Shown here piece after piece: positions 43,544 to 52,928 of a stretch of DNA of 64,000 nucleotides. Every line of letters starts with the position of its first letter. The first letter of the stretch is position 1. Position numbers and translations under genes: made by a program. Source of the DNA: CAZYJR01 sp964647905 (lineage in GTDB: Bacteria > Desulfobacterota > DSM-4660 > Desulfatiglandales > HGW-15); the NCBI GenBank assembly GCA_964647905.1, contig CAZYJR010000013.1, positions 33,498 through 97,497 of the forward strand, given 5' to 3'. The notes beneath the pieces are model-generated. The model saw only the letters and a list, made by a program, of their open reading frames with translations. It searched no databases and was not told the DNA's origin.

Positions 43544-43715
43544 TCTCTTCCTCCAAACGGGCCCGGGCGGTTCGGGCAAGGACTCTTTTATGACCGCCGG
43601 ATCCCTCGCCGGTTGACACCTTAATCAGCAACCCGATAATATAGATTACCCCCGGCATGTTACAAGGGGTATCTTCCCGCCCGGAGACCAGGCGGGCTTC
43701 GAGGAGGAGGCTGCC

Positions 43716-44546
43716 ATGCCGGAGAGACCCAGCTCCAAGGTCGATCTTACAGCCACTGATCTGGACTTCCTGGTTGCTACCGTGTGCCCCGAGTCAGGCG
43801 ACCCTTCCGCGGTCAAGGAGGTGCTGGCCCGGGACAAGGACTTCCGGAACGGCTTCATACGGGACGAGCGCGTGTTCCGCCGGGTCATGGACGATGGGGA
43901 AATCCTTCTCAAGATATCTCCGGCTCTCTTCTTCGAGGTCCTCTTGTCCAAGGCGGTCCAGGACTTGGAAAAGAAGGGATACACCATGGAGCGGGAACAG
44001 GCCATGTCCATCCCTGTATTTGACAGCAGAGAGGTGGTGGAGCTGATGGCAAACAAGGCCATATTGGCCTATCTCGCCCGCATGCTGGCCTCATTCACCC
44101 GGGTGGAAAGCCACACCCTGTACCTGAGGCTGGGGAAGAGGACCCGGAGAAGGATCCGCTTCAATGACATGGACATAATGAGCCTGATGAGCCTTGTGGA
44201 ATTTGCGGACGAAGAATACCGCTTCGGCCTGTACAAGCGCATCGCGGATATATGCCTATTCTTGGGGGGTGTATTCCCCGGGTTCCTGGAGAGGGACTAC
44301 CGCTACCCGGCTTCCGGGGAACCAAGGCCGCAACCGCCGGGCGGGCTCCGGCTGGAGCCTGAACGCTACGACGAAGAGGGACGCCGGTACTACCGGCTTG
44401 CGGCCGAGCATCGAACGGCCAGGGACCTGGACCTCTCAGATGTCCTGCTTGCCCTCCACGAACACTTCAAGGAGGCCAAGAAGCCCCTCAACTTCATGGC
44501 GGAGCACTATCTGCCCGCTCTCAAGACCCCGGTATTCCCGGCGTGA
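43716..44546 (+). CDS. Hypothetical protein, mainly helical
   Basis: 276 residues; GAGGAGG about 14 bases before the ATG at 43716. I recognise no family. Visible features: FIRDERVFRRVMDDGEILLKISPALFFEVLL near 50-80, a basic stretch RLGKRTRRRIRFND near 145-158, and a C-terminal region LSDVLLALHEHFKEAKKPLNFMAEHYLP. No signal peptide or membrane span. It is divergent from the DUF6178-like gene (172-base gap) and precedes the OsmC-like gene by 103 bases. Confidence 0.7.
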   Translation: MPERPSSKVDLTATDLDFLVATVCPESGDPSAVKEVLARDKDFRNGFIRDERVFRRVMDDGEILLKISPALFFEVLLSKAVQDLEKKGYTMEREQAMSIPVFDSREVVELMANKAILAYLARMLASFTRVESHTLYLRLGKRTRRRIRFNDMDIMSLMSLVEFADEEYRFGLYKRIADICLFLGGVFPGFLERDYRYPASGEPRPQPPGGLRLEPERYDEEGRRYYRLAAEHRTARDLDLSDVLLALHEHFKEAKKPLNFMAEHYLPALKTPVFPA

Positions 44547-44649
44547 GCCATTGAGCCGTCAAGCACGCCGGACGGGCGGGCCCCAGAGGCTTGTCCAGCG
44601 GCCGTCCGCGCCGGTAACCGCGTCGATACCACGGCCCAGGAGGCGAAGT

Positions 44650-45054
44650 ATGAGCGAGATCGTCAAAGTGAGCTTCCCCGGCGGAAAAAAGGTGGACGCC
44701 CGCCTGGGTGAGACCCTTGTTCCCACGGATCAAAAACCGGTATACGGAGGAACAGGCTCGGCCCCCGAGCCCTTCCAGCTCTTCCTCGCCTCAATCGCAA
44801 CCTGTGCGGGCATATTCGCCCTCAACTTCTGCGAAGCCCGGAAGCTTCCCACCGAGGGTATGGCCCTCACCATGACCGGTGATTACGACGAAAGGGAGAA
44901 GCTGTTCGTCAGGCTGGGCATACACCTTCACCTGCCGGAGGGCTTTCCGGAAAAGTACCGCAAGTCCGTCATCAGGGCCATGGACCTCTGCCCGGTAAAG
45001 AAGCACATCATGAACCCGCCCGAGTTTCGAATCGAGGCCGAGTTTGACCGATAG
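44650..45054 (+). CDS. OsmC/Ohr-family peroxiredoxin-like protein
   Basis: 134 residues from the ATG at 44650, preceded by AGGAGG. The two conserved cysteines of the family are present: LFLASIATCAGIFALNF and AMDLCPVKKHI. OsmC proteins reduce organic hydroperoxides through this Cys pair. The opening (VSFPGGKKVDARLGE, with DQKPVYGGTGSAPEPFQLF following) fits the YhfA-like OsmC subgroup. Convergent with the sensor kinase, seven bases apart. An oxidative-stress role is inferred from the family. Confidence 0.85.
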   Translation: MSEIVKVSFPGGKKVDARLGETLVPTDQKPVYGGTGSAPEPFQLFLASIATCAGIFALNFCEARKLPTEGMALTMTGDYDEREKLFVRLGIHLHLPEGFPEKYRKSVIRAMDLCPVKKHIMNPPEFRIEAEFDR

Positions 45055-45061
45055 GCCGCGC

Positions 45062-46216
45062 TCAGGAGCCGGGGGATCGCCCCTGCGGGGCCGGGACGAG
45101 CAGGCGGAAGACCGTTCCGTCCTCCTCCGAGGTGGTGAAATCCACCGCTCCCCCCAAGAGGCGGTCAGCGAAGAGTTTCATGGCGTAGGTCCCTATGCCG
45201 CGGCCCGACCCCTTCTTGGTGGTGAAATGGCACTGGAAGATGCGGCATGCCACATCCCCCGGGATGTATTGATCGTTCCACACACAGAAGCGCAGCCCGC
45301 CTTCAGGCGCTTCCTCCACCCATAGCCTCACCTCTCCGCCGGGCCCGGTCGCCTCGAATGCGTTGACCAGCATGTTCGTCATGATTCGGAGGACCAGGGA
45401 GGTGTCCAACCTGAGGGCCTCCTCAGGGAGAGAGCCGGCGATCCTGAGCGTCTTATCCCGGGCAACCGGGCTCGCCTCAAAGAACTCCCGGAGCTCCTCC
45501 ACCAGACCCTTTGCGGTGGTCCGCTCCAGGGAAGGGCGATACTCCCCTTCCTGCGCCTGGAGCAGCATGCGTTGAACCGATACCTCGTTGGCCAATCTGA
45601 GGCTGAGATGGCGCACCCGGGAACAGAGCTCATCCAGTTCGCCCTCATCGGCCTCCCGCATATTGTCACTGGTCCACACCAGATTGGTGATGATGTTGTT
45701 CAGATCATGAAAAAAGGCCCGCTCCAGCCCCGCCCTCCGCTCCTCCCGGGTCGCGTCCTGGAAGAAGACCAGCAGGCAGCTCTCCCCGTCCGAGGATATG
45801 GGGCACGACCTGACCCTGAAGTAGAGGTCCCGCCGCTCATCGCCTTTGCGCACGCTCAACGCGCAACGCTCTTCCTCGATCCGCCCGCTCCGGATACTGG
45901 CCAGGACCGCCAGTACAGCCCCGCACCTGCCACAGGCCCGGCTGGTGCCGCAACCTCCAGGGTGTTCATCGGCATACACGCAACCCACGGCCTCGCCCGG
46001 CCTGAGCCCAAGGATCTCCTCCACCCCCCCGGCTCTCAGATAGCGGAGAAAGGCGTCGTTTACCGCCAATATCTGCCGGTAGGGGTTCAGGACCAGGAGG
46101 AAGCCCTCCGCGGTCTTCATCAAGCCGTTGATCACCGGATCCCCGGCTATCAGGCGCAGGCTGCGGCTGAGCTCTTCCGGGGCGGCCCGCTCGGCAGGGG
46201 CGAATTCAGTCTCCAC
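45062..46216 (-). CDS. PAS sensor histidine kinase
   Basis: 384 residues, GTG start at 46216 with AGGAGG eight bases upstream. A PAS domain (about 45-155, LLVLNPYRQILAVNDAFL to VFFQDATREE) contains a cysteine-rich loop (GCGTSRACGRCGAVL). The phospho-acceptor box is FFHDLNNIITNLVW, and the ATPase has an N-box NMLVNAFEATG and the G2 motif GRGIGTYAMKLF; the G1 box is WNDQYIPGD, a form seen in this kinase group. There is no signal peptide or membrane span, so it is cytoplasmic. No receiver gene is adjacent. It follows the amidohydrolase gene by one base. Confidence 0.87.
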   Translation of the reverse strand: METEFAPAERAAPEELSRSLRLIAGDPVINGLMKTAEGFLLVLNPYRQILAVNDAFLRYLRAGGVEEILGLRPGEAVGCVYADEHPGGCGTSRACGRCGAVLAVLASIRSGRIEEERCALSVRKGDERRDLYFRVRSCPISSDGESCLLVFFQDATREERRAGLERAFFHDLNNIITNLVWTSDNMREADEGELDELCSRVRHLSLRLANEVSVQRMLLQAQEGEYRPSLERTTAKGLVEELREFFEASPVARDKTLRIAGSLPEEALRLDTSLVLRIMTNMLVNAFEATGPGGEVRLWVEEAPEGGLRFCVWNDQYIPGDVACRIFQCHFTTKKGSGRGIGTYAMKLFADRLLGGAVDFTTSEEDGTVFRLLVPAPQGRSPGS

Positions 46217-46217
46217 C

Positions 46218-47087
46218 TCAACGGCCTCCTTCGCCGGCCTGGCCCTTGAGGCCGTGGACTCGCAGATAGTTGCCGCTGAGGACCCTTTGAAGGACCTCCC
46301 CGTCGGTTATCATCTCCTTTGCAAAGGCCAGATACTCACGGGTGAGCCCCGGCCACCCAACAGTGGCGTCCGAGCCGAAGAGCACCCTCTCCGGAAAGGC
46401 CTCGATGAAGTCCCGGTAGGCATCAGGGTCCTGTTTCATAAAAGGGAGCAGGGAGAAAAAATCGGTGTTCGCGTTCCCCCACGTCTCCAAGACCCGGGCT
46501 ATCGCCTTGCGGGAAAAACCGAAGTGGGGAATCACAAAGGGGCTCCCGGGGAAGGACCTCACCAGGTCCTCCACAAATCCGCCGTAGCGTCTCAGGTCCG
46601 CATGGAATATCACGGGCCAGCCGAACTCCGCAGCCTGCTCAACCAAGGTCGCGGTCAGGTCTTCCGACTGCCTCAAGGAGCGCCCAAAGAGCCGCTCCCA
46701 GCCCACCATTCCGTTCTCCCGGTCCTCCTCGGGCACATAGAGCACCTTGAGTCCCCGGTACCCCGCGTCCTTGAAGGGCCGCAGGTCCTCTTCCCCCCTT
46801 TGAATGAATCTGCTGTCCAGGTACGGGAAGAGACTCAGTCCGGCAAGATCCCCGGGCCGGGCACGGGCCGGGTCAGGTTCACCCCTGAAAATGGACTCGG
46901 CTATCCTGTGATGGTAGGCCTTGGGTATGAGCTCCAGGCACTTGCCGGGTCTCCCCAGGTGATACCCCATGACGATCACCGCCATGCCGCGGAGACCCTC
47001 TCCTTTCAGGGACTCCCATTCATTTGCCTCCTTTTCCAATGAGGTTTCCCAGAGGAAATGGACGTGCGCATCATATGCTTCGATCAT
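46218..47087 (-). CDS. Amidohydrolase-family metal-dependent hydrolase
   Basis: 289 residues from the ATG at 47087 (GGAG nine bases upstream). TIM-barrel amidohydrolase motifs: AYDAHVHF (metal-binding H-x-H) at the N-terminus, VIFHADLRR, FVIPHFGF and LFGSDATVGWPG with the catalytic Asp. This is the amidohydrolase 2 pattern, whose members include decarboxylases and hydrolases of aromatic or small carboxylic substrates. The substrate is unknown. It forms a tight pair with the sensor-kinase gene. Confidence 0.82.
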   Translation of the reverse strand: MIEAYDAHVHFLWETSLEKEANEWESLKGEGLRGMAVIVMGYHLGRPGKCLELIPKAYHHRIAESIFRGEPDPARARPGDLAGLSLFPYLDSRFIQRGEEDLRPFKDAGYRGLKVLYVPEEDRENGMVGWERLFGRSLRQSEDLTATLVEQAAEFGWPVIFHADLRRYGGFVEDLVRSFPGSPFVIPHFGFSRKAIARVLETWGNANTDFFSLLPFMKQDPDAYRDFIEAFPERVLFGSDATVGWPGLTREYLAFAKEMITDGEVLQRVLSGNYLRVHGLKGQAGEGGR

Positions 47088-47202
47088 GTGTTGCTTCTCC
47101 GCCTTACGAATCATCAATGCCGAACAAGCGCTTCAACCCGTGAGAAGAGCCTGATTTCCAAGTCCTCATCCCGTCCGACGGGCATATTAGTGGGAATCCG
47201 GG

Positions 47203-47451
47203 TCAAGACGCAACCCCCGGCAAGGCGCTCAGTCGAGACTCGTGAACTGGTTCTCGGAGAACTCCCGCGCGGCGTCCTGTTCCATGGCGACCTGCTCTTC
47301 TCTCACTGGACAGGCCAGCGGCCTTGCCAAGCTCCCAGACCACCAGCGCCGCCCTCTGCTGGTGCCGGGTCAGTGAAGGACTGGCCAAGTCCATGGTGTC
47401 CGAGAGCGACAAGACGATGTTACCCAGGTTGGCGGTGGTTCTGCGCTGCAT
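47203..47451 (-). pseudogene. Remnant of an HD-domain (HD-GYP-type) phosphohydrolase
   Basis: The ATG at 47451 has GAGGGG upstream. The first 45 residues, including NLGNIVLSLSDTMDLASPS and TRHQQRAALVVWELGKAAGL, are a typical N-terminus of HD/HD-GYP proteins, where the next segment should hold the first metal histidines. Instead the pattern stops; a shifted frame reads REEQVAMEQDAAREFSEN and then stops. The HD metal motif is absent. A decayed gene is inferred. It fills most of the 464-base gap between the amidohydrolase and the porin-like gene; nothing else was seen there. Confidence 0.45.
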
Positions 47452-47551
47452 ATTTCCCCTCACATGTCTCCCGGCGATGGAGTTCCCCGGCGGGATCAGG
47501 CCGGCCGGCCAACAAGATAATGCATTCAGCGCCCGGATCAAGCCCCGGGGT

Positions 47552-48889
47552 CTAGAAGTAACGGGCCGCCCAGAGGAAGATCGAGGCCGAGGCCGGGGAA
47601 GACGCTCCTGTCCCTGGAATTCGGAAACCGCCGAATTCGGTTCCGGTGCCCCCGTAGGGAACGGAGGCGCCCAGCGTGAGCCTGACGTCCGAGCTGGCGT
47701 CCCACACTGCCCTCGGCTGGACAAGGCCGGAGGAGTCCTCCACATTGTGGATAACGGTCAGATAGGCGTTCAGTAGTGGATGGGCTTCGACTCGGATGTG
47801 CCCGGCCAGGTATATGCGGCCCAGGGTGAAGAGCTCACCGCGGCCGAGGCGGTCCATTAGGCCCGGGCGGCTCAAGGCCTCCACCGGGTCCTCCCTCCCC
47901 ATGCCGTTATAGAAGAGCTCCAGGAAGCCGTAGATGTTTCGCCCCCACCAGTACCAGGAGTAATCCACGTTCGCGGCGAGGCTCAAGAATCCGTCCCCTG
48001 AACCGGGCCCTCCCGCAAAGGTCCACGCGGCATCCGCGCGCCAGGCCGCGTCACGTACATAGCCGACCGCCCCTATGCCGACCACCTCCTCACCATAATG
48101 TAACGCCCCGGTCAGGTCCAACTCCAGGGTTCCACGAAAGAGATCGGCCTTGGCGGCCAGGGTGCTCCTGTCCCAGTCCGGCTCGCCGCCGGCGGCGGCC
48201 CTCCTGGGGACATAGATCACTTCCGCCTCACCGCCTGCCCACGCCGGGAACCGGGCCGCAACCATGTCCCCGCCGGCCTTGTACTCCCTCTCGATATCAG
48301 TGGGTGCGAATGGATTGACCAGATCCATGGGGTTGAACAAGAGCCCGTTTCCCCAAGTGACGGCCTGCCGCCCCACGCGGACCGAGCTCCTGCCGGAACT
48401 CCAGGCCAGAGAAAGCCTGTCCAGTCTGTGCCTGAGCCGGAATCCGTCCCGCCTCCTGATGGAATGGGCGAGGTCCAGGAAGCGCTCCCCGTCATCCCTC
48501 CCGGTTGCCTGCAGGAAAGGAGTACTCGGCGCGTCCGGCAGCATCCGGCCCAGAGCCTCCTCGGCCTCCATGGTATCCCCGCCGGAGGCCAGGACCTCAT
48601 AGTGGATCTCACCAGATAGGCTTTCGGTGAGAAAGGTCCGATTGGTAAGACGAGCCTCCGTGCCTCCGTCCAGGTAAGTACCCGATTCCACCAGCCCGTA
48701 AAGGGAAGTCTCGTCATGCCGGGACGCCGAGCCCCTGATCTTCAGGTGGCCTCCCCAGCGGGAGTCCACCGAGCCCGGCCCGGCCGGTTCAGTAGCTTCC
48801 CCGGCGATAGGCTCGACGGGCCGGGCGGCCGCCGGGCCGGCTCCGCAGGCCGCTGCCGCGAGTAGGGTGAGCCCGATCAGCACCTTCAT
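47552..48889 (-). CDS. Outer-membrane beta-barrel protein of the Lol-type export operon
   Basis: 445 residues; ATG at 48889 with GGAGGGAGG upstream. An N-terminal signal peptide (VLIGLTLLAAAACGAG) is followed by alternating hydrophobic/polar strands rich in Tyr, Trp and Gly (DYSWYWWGRNIYGFLELFY). It ends in FLWAARYF with a C-terminal Phe, the signature of an outer-membrane barrel. VGRQAVTWGNGLLFNPMDLVNPF is the best conserved looking segment. It is the last gene of the operon with TetR, a LolA/LolB-fold protein, two FtsX-type permeases and an ATPase, and is probably the outer-membrane end of that pathway. Confidence 0.75.
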   Translation of the reverse strand: MKVLIGLTLLAAAACGAGPAAARPVEPIAGEATEPAGPGSVDSRWGGHLKIRGSASRHDETSLYGLVESGTYLDGGTEARLTNRTFLTESLSGEIHYEVLASGGDTMEAEEALGRMLPDAPSTPFLQATGRDDGERFLDLAHSIRRRDGFRLRHRLDRLSLAWSSGRSSVRVGRQAVTWGNGLLFNPMDLVNPFAPTDIEREYKAGGDMVAARFPAWAGGEAEVIYVPRRAAAGGEPDWDRSTLAAKADLFRGTLELDLTGALHYGEEVVGIGAVGYVRDAAWRADAAWTFAGGPGSGDGFLSLAANVDYSWYWWGRNIYGFLELFYNGMGREDPVEALSRPGLMDRLGRGELFTLGRIYLAGHIRVEAHPLLNAYLTVIHNVEDSSGLVQPRAVWDASSDVRLTLGASVPYGGTGTEFGGFRIPGTGASSPASASIFLWAARYF

Positions 48890-48909
48890 CCTGCCTCCCT
48901 CCTGCGGTC

Positions 48910-49593
48910 CTAGTCGCCATACACCCGCCCGTCCCTTATTTGGACCAGTCGCTCGGCACAGTCCATGACCATGCGGTCATGGGTGGAAAATACGAACGTT
49001 GTCCCCTTGGCCTTGTTCATGGCCTCCATCATTTTGATCAGCTCCCTGCCCGTGGCGGTGTCCAGGTTGGCGGTGGGCTCGTCCGCGATCACCAGGCCCG
49101 GACCTGAGACCAGGGCCCGGGCAACGGCCACCCGCTGCTGCTGTCCGCCCGAAAGCTCCACCGGGCGTCTCCGGTAGAGCCCCTCCAGACCCACCTCGTC
49201 CAGTATCCGCCTGGCCCGCTCCCTCCGCTCGCGGGCAGCGACCCCTTGCAGGAGCATCACATACTCCACGTTCTCAGAGGCCGAGAGCACCGGGAGGAGG
49301 TTATAGGACTGGAACACGAACCCCACCCGCCAGAGCCTGAGATCGGCCAGTGCCGACTCGCCCATGGATCCCAGGTCGTTTCCGTCCACCAGGATCCGCC
49401 CGGAATCCGGACGGTCCAGGCCCCCTATCAAGTTGAGGAGGGTGGTCTTGCCCGAGCCGGAGGGACCTGCCAAGGCCACGAACTCCCCTTTTCCGATCCT
49501 GAAGCTGACCCCGTCAACCGCGGTCACCCGCAGCTCCCCCTGCCTATAGGTCTTTACCACCCGCTCCAGCTCGACCATCGCTCGATCATTCAT
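48910..49593 (-). CDS. LolD/MacB-type ABC ATPase
   Basis: 227 residues, a lone nucleotide-binding subunit. Walker A GPSGSGKTT, Q-loop FVFQSYNLLPVLSASENVEY, signature ELSGGQQQRVAVARAL, Walker B GLVIADEPTANLD, H-loop FVFSTHDRMVM: the standard LolD/MacB set. It powers the two FtsX-type permeases encoded upstream. These transporters act as mechanotransmitters on periplasmic substrates, rather than pumping through the membrane. Confidence 0.94.
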   Translation of the reverse strand: MNDRAMVELERVVKTYRQGELRVTAVDGVSFRIGKGEFVALAGPSGSGKTTLLNLIGGLDRPDSGRILVDGNDLGSMGESALADLRLWRVGFVFQSYNLLPVLSASENVEYVMLLQGVAARERRERARRILDEVGLEGLYRRRPVELSGGQQQRVAVARALVSGPGLVIADEPTANLDTATGRELIKMMEAMNKAKGTTFVFSTHDRMVMDCAERLVQIRDGRVYGD

Positions 49594-49638
49594 GGCTCCA
49601 CCTCTGAGAGATACCTTAATCGACCTCGCCCCGCCCTC

Positions 49639-50859
49639 TCATGTATGAGACAGGGCCGCCACCGGGGTGAAGCGGCCCGCCTTGAGCGCCGGATAGAGGC
49701 TTACAATCAGGCCTATTACCAGCACCACGGCGTTTGCCAGGACGAAATCCCAGGCGTCTATCACCGGATAAATTATCCTGGGCATGCCTGCATACTCCAG
49801 CCCGGCTGCCAGGGAGGAGAGGTCCAGGCCGGGCCCGGAGAGCGCGGCCACGCTCAAGAACCCCAGGGCGTCGCCGGCGGCGGTCCCCAACAGGAGCAGC
49901 AGGAAGGACTCCATCAGCACGGCCTTCACGATTCTCAGAGGTTTCATGCCCAGGGACTTGAGGAGCCCGAACTCCCTCATCCGCTCGAACACCGCCATCA
50001 AGAGCGTGTTTACGATGCCGAAGGCCATGGCAATGAATACGGCTATGAACCATATGAATATGAAGCCGTCGTAGAGCTCCAAGCTCACCCGCACCAGGGG
50101 AAGGAGCTCCTTCCATGTCTCCACTGAGAGATGCTCCGGGAGCTTGGCCCTGACCGCCCCGGCCGCCGCCTCGGCCTGATCGTGCGAAGGGAGGAGCACG
50201 GCCGCTTCGGTTATCCCGGTCTCCAGGCCCAACATCTCCCGGGCCGACTCCCTGGTAACGAACACGAACCGCTCTTCGGTTGCCTCCAGCCCGGCCCTGT
50301 AGATTCCACGTATTTCAAACGCACTGGAGGCCACATCCCCGTGCGCATCCGATGACATGAGGACCAGCCTGCGCCCGGGGCGGGTCTCGAACCTCTCGGC
50401 CAAGGCGCGACCCACCAGTATCCCGTAATCATCTCCGGGTTCCAGGTATGCACCCCGGGAAACGGCATCACCTATGAACGATACCCGCGCCTCCTGTTCC
50501 GGGTCCATGCCCACCAGGGTCACCCCCCAGGTGTGGCGGGCGTTGTTTGCCACGGCATCCACCCGGATCCGCTCGGCCCAGACGGCTCCCTCCGGGAGGA
50601 GCTCTTTGAGTACCGAGCGGACCCTTTCGGTGTCTTGGATTCGATTTCGGACCACGGGGTCTTCTCTGAACTCTCTGTGGTGGATCTGGAGATGACCTGT
50701 AAGGGTTGATATGCCGTTTTGAATGAGTTGGTCGCTAAGCCCCCGCATCAGGGCGCCGAGGAAGACCATGCTCCAGACACCGATTACCACCGCCGCCAGG
50801 ATGACCATAGTCCTTCTGGGGTTGCGCCAGATGTTTCGCCATCCCAGGACAATGTGCAT
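49639..50859 (-). CDS. FtsX/LolC-E-type ABC permease, second copy
   Basis: 406 residues: N-terminal TM near 17-40 (RTMVILAAVVIGVWSMVFLG), a ~230-residue periplasmic MacB-like domain, then three C-terminal TMs with the FtsX motif MAVFERMREFGLLKSLGMKP and VIDAWDFVLANAVVLVIGLIVSLYPALKAGRFTPVAAL. It pairs with the 413-residue paralogue upstream as a heterodimer around the ATPase. The opening HIVLGWRNIWRNPRRT is shared with the paralogue. Confidence 0.92.
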   Translation of the reverse strand: MHIVLGWRNIWRNPRRTMVILAAVVIGVWSMVFLGALMRGLSDQLIQNGISTLTGHLQIHHREFREDPVVRNRIQDTERVRSVLKELLPEGAVWAERIRVDAVANNARHTWGVTLVGMDPEQEARVSFIGDAVSRGAYLEPGDDYGILVGRALAERFETRPGRRLVLMSSDAHGDVASSAFEIRGIYRAGLEATEERFVFVTRESAREMLGLETGITEAAVLLPSHDQAEAAAGAVRAKLPEHLSVETWKELLPLVRVSLELYDGFIFIWFIAVFIAMAFGIVNTLLMAVFERMREFGLLKSLGMKPLRIVKAVLMESFLLLLLGTAAGDALGFLSVAALSGPGLDLSSLAAGLEYAGMPRIIYPVIDAWDFVLANAVVLVIGLIVSLYPALKAGRFTPVAALSHT

Positions 50860-50880
50860 TCTTCCCGCCCCGCGCGATTC

Positions 50881-52122
50881 TCAGGCGCCCGCCAAGGCAC
50901 CTGCGGGCCTCAGGCGCAGGATCCTGGCGGCCGGATATACTATGGCCAGGGAAGTGACGGCGAATACCACACCCGCGCCTACGAATACGGACATGAAAGA
51001 GAGCTCCGGGTGCATGCGGTCCGGGAGCCCGAACTGCCCGAGGAGCTCCGAGGCTCCGGGCAGGGCCAGACCGTGGGACTGGAACCAGAGAGTAACCGCC
51101 GCCCCTGCCATGATGCCGGCTGCTATTCCCAGGCCCGTCATGAGCCCGCACTCCATAAGGACCATCCTGGCCAGCCTGCCGGGCCGGCTCCCCAGGGCCA
51201 GTAGTACGCCGAATTCCCGCTTGCGCTCCATGACGCTCATCAGAAATGTGTTCATGATGCTGAAGGCCACCACAACGATCAGTATCACGTAGAATACGAA
51301 GCCGCTGACCATGTCCATCTTGATACCCTCCACCAGCCCGGGCATGAGCTCCTTCCAGTCGAGCACCGCCAGCCCCTTCAAGTCCTCATGGGCCGCGAGC
51401 TCCAGGGAGAGCTCCTGCTTGATCCGCGGGACCGGGTCCAGGTCTTCCCCGAGCGCCACCACCTGGTGGACCGCCCCGCGCATGGAGTAGATCTCCTGAA
51501 AGGCCTCCAAGGGGATCAGGAGAGTGGAACGGTCGAAGTCATCTTGGCCGCTGCCGAGTATCCCCTTGACACTGACCGCGGAGGCGGCTATGGAGCCGTC
51601 CCGCCCCCGACCCAGGAGCACGATCTCGTCTCCCTCCCGGATCTTTAGACGCCGGGCCAACAGCCGGCCGAGCACGGCCCGCTCGGCGTCGCCGGGCTCG
51701 AGGAATGAGCCCCGTCGTACCAGCGCGTCCAAACGGGATACGCCGGGCTCCTTCACTGGATCGATCCCCAACACCAAGGATGCGTATGTCCGATCCTGGG
51801 AGCTGACCAGGGAAAAGGCCCCGGCCCGGTTGGTGTAACCTTTCACTCCCTGGATCCCGCCCAAGATTTCCGCGACCTTTCCGGGGCGCTGCACCACCCG
51901 GCCCATGTCCGGCTTTTCATTGTACCCCTCGGCCTGCACCTGAATGTGGCCGGTATGGAGGCTCACCGCCGAGCTGATCATGGTCTCGTACGCACCGAAC
52001 TGCCAGGACAGCATGAAGACCAGAACCACCGCTGCAAAGGCCACCGCCGACATGGTCAATATGCTCCGCCGCGGGTTCCTCCATATGTTCCGCCATGCCG
52101 TCTGCGCAGTCAGCGAGATCAT
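50881..52122 (-). CDS. FtsX/LolC-E-type ABC permease, first copy
   Basis: 413 residues; GGAGGAGG lies directly before the ATG at 52122. Same architecture as its downstream paralogue: TAQTAWRNIWRNPRRSIL opening, TM1, a periplasmic domain, and the C-terminal FtsX part with FLMSVMERKREFGVLLALGSRP and LAIVYPAARILRLRPAGAL. Paired permeases with a shared ATPase are the LolCDE layout. The substrate may be a lipoprotein or another lipid-linked cargo, as suggested by the LolA/LolB-fold gene next to it. Confidence 0.92.
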   Translation of the reverse strand: MISLTAQTAWRNIWRNPRRSILTMSAVAFAAVVLVFMLSWQFGAYETMISSAVSLHTGHIQVQAEGYNEKPDMGRVVQRPGKVAEILGGIQGVKGYTNRAGAFSLVSSQDRTYASLVLGIDPVKEPGVSRLDALVRRGSFLEPGDAERAVLGRLLARRLKIREGDEIVLLGRGRDGSIAASAVSVKGILGSGQDDFDRSTLLIPLEAFQEIYSMRGAVHQVVALGEDLDPVPRIKQELSLELAAHEDLKGLAVLDWKELMPGLVEGIKMDMVSGFVFYVILIVVVAFSIMNTFLMSVMERKREFGVLLALGSRPGRLARMVLMECGLMTGLGIAAGIMAGAAVTLWFQSHGLALPGASELLGQFGLPDRMHPELSFMSVFVGAGVVFAVTSLAIVYPAARILRLRPAGALAGA

Positions 52123-52157
52123 CCTCCTCCGCCTCTCCCGGCCTCATCCGATGGAGG

Positions 52158-52928
52158 TCACATGCCCGGGGATCTCAGCACGGCCAGGGTGAACATGCTC
52201 TCCGGGATTTCCACGTCAAAAGCGAGTTCCCGGTACTCGAGCAAGGTGTACTCCTCCTCTGCATCGGCCTTTTGCATCCTCCAGGTTGAGGGAAAGGGCT
52301 TTCCCCCCAGCATCTTGATATCGCCCGCATCCATCACCTTGACCAGCTCCATTTCCTGGTCGAAGAAGGCCTCTTCCAGGAATATGTGATCCTCGCGGAT
52401 CCGCAGCCTCTGCTTTCCCCAGACAACGGGCGCCCTGGGTTTGGGACGCGACTCTATGACATAGACCTTTTTCCCCTGATGTGTCTCCGTTCCCACGAGC
52501 TCGTGCTCATAGTCCCTGATCAAACTGTCGCTCTTGGCCAAATCGTTGTTTGAGAAATCAGAGCCCATCCAGGCCTGGCCCATCATGGAGGGGGGCACCT
52601 TTATCACCCGGTTCACCTTGGGGTTGTACATCCACATCTCCCGCCCCTTCTTCAGCGTGGCGTTTCCCCGGTCCTTGGCCGGGGCGAGCACGCGGAAGAG
52701 GCTGAGCGTTTCCCCCTTTGTCCAGGCCTTGATAGTGAAGACGCGCTCCCAGTCCGGCCGGTGGACCGTCATGTCCACCGTGCAGACCGAGGTCCTGCCC
52801 CGGTAGTAATGAAAGCTCGCCTCCACGATCTCACCGGCCTCCTGGGGCCTGGCCTGGCCGCAGGGGACCAGCGCCAGGGCCGGGAGGGCCGTTAATAGGA
52901 TCTGGATCATTCGTTTGAGCCGCATCAT
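52158..52928 (-). CDS. Outer-membrane lipoprotein-sorting (LolA/LolB-fold) protein
   Basis: 256 residues with tandem Met starts; the first ATG overlaps the tetR stop (ATGA). Signal peptide to about residue 28 (LLTALPALALVPCGQARPQ). The mature part is the family with VCTVDMTVHRPDWERVFTIKAWTKG, MWMYNPKVNRVIKVPPSMMGQAWMGSDFSNNDL and YVIESRPKP, a beta-half-barrel with a hydrophobic pocket for acyl chains. It likely carries the cargo extracted by the FtsX-type transporter to the outer membrane. Confidence 0.9.
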   Translation of the reverse strand: MMRLKRMIQILLTALPALALVPCGQARPQEAGEIVEASFHYYRGRTSVCTVDMTVHRPDWERVFTIKAWTKGETLSLFRVLAPAKDRGNATLKKGREMWMYNPKVNRVIKVPPSMMGQAWMGSDFSNNDLAKSDSLIRDYEHELVGTETHQGKKVYVIESRPKPRAPVVWGKQRLRIREDHIFLEEAFFDQEMELVKVMDAGDIKMLGGKPFPSTWRMQKADAEEEYTLLEYRELAFDVEIPESMFTLAVLRSPGM

